DNA of 64,000 nucleotides from contig CANJMI010000012.1 in the NCBI GenBank assembly GCA_947475525.1, forward strand, positions 1-64,000, given 5' to 3'. The stretch comes from Polyangiaceae bacterium (GTDB lineage Bacteria; Myxococcota_A; Polyangia; Polyangiales; Polyangiaceae). A program made the translations under genes and the position numbers. Shown here one piece after another: positions 59,901 to 64,000 of the stretch. The notes beneath the pieces were generated by a model. That model had not been told where the DNA came from, did no database searches, and was given only the letters and a program-made list of their open reading frames with translations. Position 1 is the first letter of the stretch. Every line of letters begins with the position of its first letter.

Positions 59901-62587
59901 GTCGAAAGGGCGAAGGCCGACAAGTATCGCTCGAGGGCAAGCTCTGGGGCCTTCAACTTCGTTTCGTAGAGGTCCCCGAGCTCATTGAGCAGCGGAACTT
60001 GAACGTCGGCCTCCGTGGAGTGAAGGAGCTTCACCTCGACGACCTGCGCGAGCCCCTTCGGATTGGCCGCCGCTCGGTAAATCGGGATCAGTGCTTCTGC
60101 CGCCACAAGGTGGTTCTCATCGAGCGAGAGCACCTTTTCGTAAGCTTTCGCGGCGCGGTCGCCCTTCTCTTTTTTACGCAGCCACAAATCCGCGATCTTC
60201 GCGAGCAGGCCAATCTTTGCCGGATCATCCTTCTCTTTCTGCTCCTGCGTCTCGAGCGACCGAATGAGCTCGTCCCACTTGCCGCTCTCTTCGTAGAGTT
60301 CCTCGAGGGCATCCCACTGCTGCAGTGTGAGGAGCCGCTTCTTTAGGTTTTCCTGGGCTCTACGGTCGTCCGGTGCGAGGTCGAGAACGCGCTTCCATGC
60401 AGCCGCGGCACCCGCGTCATCGTTCAGCCGATCGCCCTGAATTTGGGCGAGTTTCTGCAGCTGAACGAGCTGCTCCTTGGGATCGTTGAGTGCGTCGACA
60501 AGCTCGATCAGTACGGAGGCCAGCGCCTCGAACTCGCGTGCGCGTTCATGGAACGTGGCAAGCGCCTCAAGTGCCGCAATATTTCCGGGATCAAAACCGC
60601 GCACCATCGTCCACAGGTCGATGCAGAGCTGTGGCTTCTTGATCTTTTCAGTCGCGAGCTGAGCCATCTCCGCGTAGCGGGCGGCACGCGCGCCGGTGGG
60701 GAGCCCATCCGCTTCCGTGCGCATCAACTCAACGAGCTTTTCCCAGTCGCGGCGCTTCTCGTAATACTCCCGCAAGAAGTTCCGAGCTCCCATGTTCGAG
60801 CCATCCGTCGCCAGGATCTGCTCGAAACATTTCGCCGCCTCGGAGGCGTTGGAGAACTTCTGATAGATGTCGGCCGCTTCGGAGAACGAAGCCACTTTCT
60901 TCTCGGTATCGAGATACGCCTCGCCGAGCTTGACGAGCGTCTTGACGTAGTCGTGACTGCGCTTCGCCTTCTGTTGCTTGTCTGCTTCGTCGAGCAATTT
61001 CGCAATAAGGGCAGCATCTTCGACGTTGGAGTCCCTCGAATCGACCGACTCCAACTGCGCCACCGCAGTCGGCGCCGCGGCTGATGCCACGGCCGCCACG
61101 GGCACGGCCGCCACGGACACCGCCGCCACGGACACCGCCGCCACGGACACCGCCGCCACGGACGCGGGCTCGACGGAGGTCGGACTCGACTCCACCTCGG
61201 CGATTGACGCGTCCAGCGCGGACTCTGCCGTCATTTCCTCGACGATATTCTGGCTTACGTCGGGCACAACCGCCCCCGCGACATCCGCGTCGGCGACCTC
61301 CTCGAACGAATCGCCCATCTCGTCGTACGAATCCGCTGATTCGATAGCCGACTCCTCGACCACCTCGGCCAGAGCAACTTCCTCGGCAAGACTAGGACTT
61401 GGGGCCCCGATCGAGCCTGGGGAGTCGTCGGTGTCCGCCATCAACTCCGCTGCGCGCACGGGAGCTCCAAGCTGCAACTCGAAAGAGGCGAGGCCCGGAT
61501 GCTGCGGCGCCGTCAAAGAAAGCCGCTCGAACCAGCGACGTGCACGCATCACATCACCGAGGTGGAGCCAAGCGGTCTTTCCCGCCTCGGCTAGAACGAA
61601 CTCGGCGCACGACGCGCCACTGCGTTCGCTTGCGCCCTCGAGCAGGTCCATCACCTGACCCCAGTCGCCTTCCACGGTCCCGACTTGCTCGCGCAGATAA
61701 ACGTACGCTGCCGCATTCGATGGATCACGGGTGAGCGCGTCCCCGAGAAAGTCCCTTCCGCGAACCACGTCTTGGTGTTGCGCCCAACGACTTCCGAATA
61801 CGAAAGCAAGCCTCGCCGCGTCCTTGGGACTCGCCTCGGCGACGAGCTCGCGTTGGCGCTTCACGAGCATATCGCCGCGCTCGCCTGCCGCGGTGGCCGT
61901 ACCTTCGCTGCCCTCCAAGAAAAGTCCTTCGTAGAGCGCCGCTGCTCCCGCGTGCGCGGGATTCGATTGGTACGCCGAGAGAAGGAGCTCCTCGTATTGA
62001 TCGGCTGCCGCGAAGCGCTTCGCAATTCGCGCAGCTCGAAGAATCAAGCGGACCCGTGAGTCCGAGTCGGCCTGATCGATTGACTCCGCGAGCAACTCAT
62101 CGATGCGACTCTGGAAGCCGCCGTCGTCGACCGAGAGGTCCTCAATCGCCAGCAAAGCGTCAAACGAGGTGTCGTCGCTGTCCGCTGCGCCCTGATAGGA
62201 CTCATCGGCCGCCTCGTAGTTGCCGAGGTCCTGCAGCGCGTCACCGAGATCGAGCTGAATTTTTCCGCGCAGCTCACTCGTTGCCGACTCCAAGCTTCGA
62301 CGCAGCACGGTCTCCACCATCTTGATCCGCCCAAGGCCGAGATAGACGTCTCGAGCCTCCAGCAGCGGCGCAACGGACTCAGGCTGGAGCTTCCATGCGT
62401 TCTGGAAGAATCGCAGCGCACGCGCCCCCTGCATCAGCTGGCCGTTCAGCAAACGACCTAGCCGCAGGAGGTACTGCACCTTCGCCGCGACGTCTTGCTC
62501 CTGCTCGCTCGCTTGCTCGAGCGCCTCGGCGAGCGCGGTCCATTCAAGAGTGGTCTCGAGTTCGACGAGGCTTTGCTTCAGGTCCAT
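50975..62587 (-). CDS. Giant TPR protein, AgmK/GltI-type gliding-motility component
   Basis: A 3870-residue protein (about 0.43 MDa). There is no signal peptide or TM helix, so it is likely cytoplasmic. Residues 1-~375 are TPR-like; ~375-515 are an acidic then Ala/Val-rich linker; ~515-3560 are a dense array of TPR pairs with a period near 74-78 residues (typical: AIETYRVVLERQPNHASAM, LYRRILELDATHVGAVEAL). The last ~290 residues form a different domain (FEAVAPAALKAKI, QYIEPIQREALKVAVGEFM). M. xanthus AgmK (GltI), from memory of very similar size, is a TPR component of the gliding complex. Its neighbours, a TPR lipoprotein and an AgmX-type C-terminus, support this. Function here is inferred. 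Confidence 0.7.
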   Translation of the reverse strand: MDLKQSLVELETTLEWTALAEALEQASEQEQDVAAKVQYLLRLGRLLNGQLMQGARALRFFQNAWKLQPESVAPLLEARDVYLGLGRIKMVETVLRRSLESATSELRGKIQLDLGDALQDLGNYEAADESYQGAADSDDTSFDALLAIEDLSVDDGGFQSRIDELLAESIDQADSDSRVRLILRAARIAKRFAAADQYEELLLSAYQSNPAHAGAAALYEGLFLEGSEGTATAAGERGDMLVKRQRELVAEASPKDAARLAFVFGSRWAQHQDVVRGRDFLGDALTRDPSNAAAYVYLREQVGTVEGDWGQVMDLLEGASERSGASCAEFVLAEAGKTAWLHLGDVMRARRWFERLSLTAPQHPGLASFELQLGAPVRAAELMADTDDSPGSIGAPSPSLAEEVALAEVVEESAIESADSYDEMGDSFEEVADADVAGAVVPDVSQNIVEEMTAESALDASIAEVESSPTSVEPASVAAVSVAAVSVAAVSVAAVPVAAVASAAAPTAVAQLESVDSRDSNVEDAALIAKLLDEADKQQKAKRSHDYVKTLVKLGEAYLDTEKKVASFSEAADIYQKFSNASEAAKCFEQILATDGSNMGARNFLREYYEKRRDWEKLVELMRTEADGLPTGARAARYAEMAQLATEKIKKPQLCIDLWTMVRGFDPGNIAALEALATFHERAREFEALASVLIELVDALNDPKEQLVQLQKLAQIQGDRLNDDAGAAAAWKRVLDLAPDDRRAQENLKKRLLTLQQWDALEELYEESGKWDELIRSLETQEQKEKDDPAKIGLLAKIADLWLRKKEKGDRAAKAYEKVLSLDENHLVAAEALIPIYRAAANPKGLAQVVEVKLLHSTEADVQVPLLNELGDLYETKLKAPELALERYLSAFALSTDLVAADSAERVARASGAWEGLIAAYRSTLESLLDPEREASLRVRLGRVLLDENKNVDGALVQYRAVYELDPNNSIALEALERLYRETKRHSDLLEVYEKQRELADSPEAQCRVLFGIASMQELELGQPERAVDTYLQILDILPADGRALEALDRLYLAGSEWPEYADILRRRLEGDVDEADLLDLKYRLGQTLEHHLDDAASALECYRESLLVEPEDVRARAALEGLLANEKLRAEVALVLVDVYEGRQDWPALVGALEVLVESTTTPAERVVLLRRIAGVTCHRLSDASRAFAAGSRALAEEPENDDVRAELESFAEQSENWSGLATVYAGIASGIVDAGLAARYWTRLAEIQGRLGHVDAAAQSYGKILDGDPADSAALDALELLFVQSGRHHDVIGVVRRRLDLAQADAVREGLLAKIGAIYDGKLDKTEEAITAYVEILGFDDRSRVALRALDELYERESLFQELAQNLEQQMRVAETEDEEIALMLRLGTVQESKLGLVPAAIETYRVVLERQPNHASAMAALEALGRRPEYELEIAETLGSIYRATGNHQKLVGIFEVQIRRAEDPARAVELLHEMAQLHEDAASNPSGAFDTLVRALAFEPGSALTQEGLQRLAGATGRFADLARVYEEQARALSDKELAISLYVISASLQRDELGAVDAAVALYRRILELDATHVGAVEALERLFQQNERYDEYSQALQLRASLVADVEQQKSALMEAAAIEEEVLGHVDSSIAVYRKVLAIDAEDLRAIDALIRLFLGLQRWQELLAVYAKKAELIYEPEERKRLYYQAGAVYERELGDVGNAIGTYQRVLELDPDDIEALGRLDALYQEAQDWPELLNVLQRQADLAADPVEAVSYQYRIAELYDRKLDEVARAIELYRELLSQQPDHAPTLAALEVLTKGDRDPIGAAQALEPVYQAMGDSRRLIAVLEVQVAKSEDVFARVEMLTRIASFYEEALNDPGSAFDTYARAISIDSGNEALLAEYERLAAYAGRWVELASIYDRQLTALPSSEPAPVIELALRLARIYEEQLEDWDASIARYASVLALDSENAVAIDSLDRLYEQTERWPELASILGRLATVATDGGTGARFRLAQVQQYRLGDVAGAIATYGQVLADEPGHEGAISALEALFNAGQHQLAIAPLLEPHYDSVGQYDYLGGVYEAVLAHKVDPAERLEQYHRIAELQEQRLAIPGAALSAYVRALGESPSDGRVLQELERLAALVEDGWEHVANAYADVLSQEVGSQVQQLVGKRLARVFEEELQDLEKAEETYAYVLSVAALDIDCLENLDRIYSLTGHAAALAPVLEQRVATVDDAFAKVELLLRLGEIYEQVLAAAEPRFQEDAIRVYRRVLEEFDPQNETAQVVLERLYGQQGRWQELYGVYERQLTAAVGDYEQGEISAKMARVLTGGLGDSRRAIETWQRVLEFKGEDSEALAALSSLFEETFQWAELTEILERHLSTVVDEAEHVAVLLRRARLHSQQLRRDDMAIEDYSRALEIDFANLEALFAIADIARRRYTGELPHDSRGDATNLLAALHQIADRAAQVLPAEHLLALYRELGSLHHLHQDQRFDAIDAWRHLLAVDPRDFDAMAKLEVLLRAEDAWRDVAEVRLMRARAYADPADKLREYLEVAQVWEHRVGDPDGATLALEAVLELDPANDDAFVQLEKLHKVAARWEALIELYVARVETRDDVHERTALLRKVARVFQEQLLDLGQAYDSLETAFTLDISDDETVAYLEKITAETRRWGALIQTGNTLLEEATDPRLQVALCLRLAKWYGDDLDRQDYAQPFYARVQQLEPNNVQVRRQAASFLRKQGDWRAAGQRLEEALAFATRDAERAAILADIGDLLEKYAGQPEQGFARYLRAVEVDPTCLAALDALERIYEARNQQTELVGVLERKLKAVKDPERGSEIRMRIGAMLEGPLAHPERAIALYRGVLEQDAANILAIRGLERVYTATVRWPEMLEVLEMHLDVASTERERADVLSQIAALQEEEFRKPELAAIRLEQVIEIDPTNLGAFDALARCYQKQQQWHELITCLDRFVQMVDDRPRKIQLLMWQGQVLSGQLQDHERAMDAYLAIIELDPQHIAALESLAKLYDRLDDSANAIECMTRVAELTSDGAQRVEAFFRIGKQLEEKLGDRTQARARFEQALDLNPYHLATLGAMRAIAVDEADWYSATRYLETEQQHTESPRLRAKLLVELGRIRSDMMGQVDAGLQAYQLAQQSDPDNDDAALPLARYYVERGMFAEAEPLTDLLEKRAGNKDREQQLELLLLHGRVELELRKGQEALRAFAAAHKADLTNRDAIRGLGDANLILGDWAGALTNYQKVLTALSDDEGSLRAEILFRLGCVKREQGQAKQAINNFEKALQLEPSHRPTLEALAAIHASLNDWAQSCAYRQLVVDTVLDGEERFKMFLELSEAWDTKVGDAVQALVAMEQAVGLKPEDHQLQHRLLALYQKTARWHEVVQTLQRISEGDSNPQRRARYAFTMAQVYRDKLEDPYQAVDLFEQALDLHPEFVDAFMRVDKILTSIGDFTRLERSYRKMIHRVAGKGNAELEYNLWHSLGLIYRDRLQDFTKAAEAFSGAVAIKPDAVEERVILAELAVHTGDAGRALEQYRTMLESDPLNVDAYRAIYTIYLQQQSYDQAWCVASVLAFIGRANEEELRFFEDWRPQDVAQLSGTLDGALWSQHLFHKDEDLHIGKIFEAVAPAALKAKIADLTAKNQRPVLADNLRQDPATATGALPRSFWWAAKALGLQAPQLYARPEQPGLLTAVPSLPLASVAGQSALQGLSGLERAFVCGKHLAMYRGEHIIKTLFPTVTELTVLLFGSVRLVAQLPAPPEYAVQVQATTNVLGQYIEPIQREALKVAVGEFMKAGARANIKRWAQAVETTAARAGLLLAGDLTVAKTVLVGEQQIPGDLTPQDRLKELMLYSASEDYGRLRKLLGIAIRPE
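61091..61180 (-). repeat. Six tandem 15-bp units within the giant TPR gene
   Basis: Plus-strand units of CGCCGCCACGGACAC or close variants run head to tail, the last two or three identical. Encoded on the minus strand as VAAVS/VAAVP repeats, residues ~470-499. Since 15 bp is a multiple of three, gain or loss keeps the frame and only changes linker length. Confidence 0.85.
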
Positions 62588-62670
62588 GGATTATCGGCTA
62601 CGGGTAGGGAAGACGCGAGTGAAGTGAACCGTCCAGCCCGACCACTCGGGCGCGAGCGTGCGACGTAGGC

Positions 62671-63624
62671 TCAGGTGCCCGGGCCGCTGAGCTTTTGGAT
62701 GACCGTGTTGGCCTGGTCGCATTCTTTGCGGTACTTCGCCGCATCCTTCGTGCACGCACGGGCGACAAAGCCCTTGAGGCGAGCGAGCGCCTCCGCTTTC
62801 TTGGGAGGGTTCACCTCAGAGTAGGCCATGCCAAGATTGAACAAGAGACCAGGCTCGTCCTCGCGCACCTCGCGGGCCTTCTCCAGCGCCTTCACCATCT
62901 TGTCGGTGTCGCGCTGCTCGCCGTACACCTCGGCGAGCAAGGTGTAGACGTTGTAGAGGCGCTTGTCCTTCGGGTCGGCCATCTCGACTGCAGCATTCAG
63001 GACCTGCTCGGCCTCTTTGACGTAGTCGAGAAGAATGTAGCGGTGCGCGAGCGACGTATAGTGATTGACCGCGCACTCGATCGCCGGATCCTCAACGCAT
63101 TTCTTCGTCATGTCGCCATCGGCGGGGCGCTTCTCAATCGCATCGCTGAGCTTCTGCAGCGCTTTCTGCTCGTCGTCGCCGTGATAGAGCGCGTCGGCGA
63201 GATGTGCATGACACCGATCGTCGTTGGAATCGGCCTCGACGCACTTCGTGTAGGGGTCGACCGCGTCGCTCCACTTCGCGCCCCCTTTCTCGGGCTTTTT
63301 GGCTTGCATCTCAATCGCAAACCCGAGTTCGAACCAGTAGTTCGCGAATGACGGCGACCTCGCGACCGCGCGCTGGAGTGTCGACTGGACCTTCTCCCAG
63401 TCTTCCTTCTTTCGATACGCCTTCGCGAGCTTGAAAAGAATCGCGTGATTCTCATCGAGCTTCACGGCCTCCTCGTACTTCTGAATCGCATCCCCGGGGT
63501 TCGCATCCACCATCACATCGCCCTTGTTGGCGAGGATGATTGCCTCCTGCTTGTTGCGATTGCAGCCCGTCGAACACACGCTGGCGAGCAGCGTGAACCC
63601 CATGAGAATTGAACGTACCTTCAT
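62671..63624 (-). CDS. TPR lipoprotein, GltE/AglT-like
   Basis: A 317-residue lipoprotein; GAGG lies upstream of ATG 63624. Signal and lipobox: SILMGFTLLASVCSTGC, Cys21. The rest is TPR-like (ANPGDAIQKYEEAVKLDENH, ILFKLAKAYRKKEDWEKV, LADALYHGDDEQKALQKL, ALEKAREVREDEPGLLFNLG). In M. xanthus the gliding (Glt) cluster has a TPR lipoprotein, AglT (GltE), with the giant AgmK and the TonB-like AgmX. This gene sits between an AgmX-type gene and an AgmK-type gene, and all run in the same direction. It probably works in the periplasm. Confidence 0.72.
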   Translation of the reverse strand: MKVRSILMGFTLLASVCSTGCNRNKQEAIILANKGDVMVDANPGDAIQKYEEAVKLDENHAILFKLAKAYRKKEDWEKVQSTLQRAVARSPSFANYWFELGFAIEMQAKKPEKGGAKWSDAVDPYTKCVEADSNDDRCHAHLADALYHGDDEQKALQKLSDAIEKRPADGDMTKKCVEDPAIECAVNHYTSLAHRYILLDYVKEAEQVLNAAVEMADPKDKRLYNVYTLLAEVYGEQRDTDKMVKALEKAREVREDEPGLLFNLGMAYSEVNPPKKAEALARLKGFVARACTKDAAKYRKECDQANTVIQKLSGPGT

Positions 63625-63749
63625 CGAGCCATCACCTCTGTGCCGCCGCGCTTCGAGGCGCACGGACGTCGCAGAATAGTGTCCTCGGAGAGCTGAAGTC
63701 CAGAGCTTCGAGCCCCCTGCCCACTTGTGGTTCGAGGGGCCCAAACGAC

Positions 63750-63781
63750 GACTCCCCCGGTCGAGGTCGACCAGGGGAGTC
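63750..63781. terminator. Near-perfect inverted repeat after the AgmX-type gene
   Basis: GACTCCCC-C-GGTCG, loop AGGT, CGACC-A-GGGGAGTC: a 13-bp stem with one mismatch. No T-tract follows on either strand, but it separates the AgmX-type and TPR lipoprotein genes. It could act as an RNA processing/terminator element or protein-binding palindrome. Confidence 0.4.
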
Positions 63782-63831
63782 ACGTGCTCGTCGTCCGTCA
63801 CCGAGAACGGTGAGGCACCTCTGAGAATAGC

Positions 63832-64000
63832 TCAGCCTGGGCTGAACGAGATCGGATAGGTCACCCGCACCACGCCGCCCTCGGGAGCCGGAAAGCCGAG
63901 CCCATAAAACGCACGGGTAACGCAGCTGACAACGCCCGAATCCGGCATGCCGCCCCCGCCGCCTACGTTCGAGACGCTGCCATCGCGACCGATGACGAAC
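63832..64000 (-). CDS. AgmX/PglI C-terminal domain protein (partial, 5' end off window)
   Basis: The minus strand encodes an open frame entering from the right edge, 55 residues to a TGA at 63832. It reads FVIGRDGSVSNVGGGGG, then DSGVVSCVTRAFYGLGFP, then VVRVTYPISFSPG. This is the AgmX/PglI C-terminal (TonB-like) domain of myxobacteria, with the conserved single Cys before an aromatic-rich FYGLGFP stretch. In M. xanthus this domain ends GltG and GltJ (AgmX), inner-membrane proteins reaching into the periplasm in the gliding machine. Which of the two this is cannot be told from 55 residues. Confidence 0.8.
   Translation of the reverse strand, partial: FVIGRDGSVSNVGGGGGMPDSGVVSCVTRAFYGLGFPAPEGGVVRVTYPISFSPG

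Overview
The window looks like chromosomal DNA of a myxobacterium, most likely of the Polyangiales (Sorangiineae-like) group. The DNA is strongly GC-rich and codon use favours G/C third positions. One surface protein ends in a MYXO-CTERM-type sorting tail. Secreted lipoproteins are very abundant. The right end carries a giant TPR gene, a TPR lipoprotein and an AgmX/PglI-type C-terminal domain, a set known from the gliding-motility (Agl/Glt) machinery of Myxococcus xanthus. No database search was run; calls rest on motifs, length, architecture and context.

Layout. 1-2.9 kb: the tRNA-Lys end of an integrative element (intact tyrosine integrase, excisionase-like HTH gene, decayed second integrase copy) abutting tRNA-Lys(UUU). 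3.2-10.4 kb: envelope and secreted proteins (MYXO-CTERM protein, 14-Cys secreted protein, small secreted protein, short Hsp70, large lipase-like lipoprotein). 10.5-11.0 kb: a gene graveyard in which fragments of two unrelated genes abut head to head. 11-24.5 kb: Nei-type glycosylase, SDR, PpiC-type lipoprotein, a lipoprotein with a c-heme motif and a cystine-knot-like tail, then a dispersed Mla lipid-transport set (two MlaE-type permeases, MlaD, MlaF) interleaved with rlmB, pyrF, a coiled-coil membrane protein and a TB7.3-like biotinyl protein. 24.6-36.5 kb: mainly housekeeping genes (cysteine desulfurase, hybrid kinase, lnt, MrfB-like exonuclease, coaE, amidotransferase, pncB, folD, lgt, lspA) plus a curious tandem repeat built from the lnt 3' end. 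36.6-50.9 kb: MrfA-like helicase, TIG and IgGFc-type lipoproteins, a DksA-like zinc-finger protein, Nudix hydrolase, AMIN-amidase, PEGA/TPR protein, RlpA, OM barrel and a sensorless sigma-54 activator. 51-64 kb: the gliding-type cluster, including an 11.6-kb TPR gene.

How genes work together. Lgt, LspA and Lnt, the three lipoprotein-maturation enzymes, all lie here alongside at least eight predicted lipoproteins. The MrfA-like helicase and the MrfB-like exonuclease would form a nucleotide-excision-type repair pair, encoded about 5.6 kb apart rather than as a direct gene pair. The Mla parts would form an inner-membrane phospholipid transporter. The three right-most genes fit one motility complex that continues beyond the window. 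I found no convincing new defence system. The most distinctive items are the giant TPR/gliding locus, the tandem six-cysteine modules on a c-heme lipoprotein, the repeated lnt 3' end, and the split MrfAB pair.
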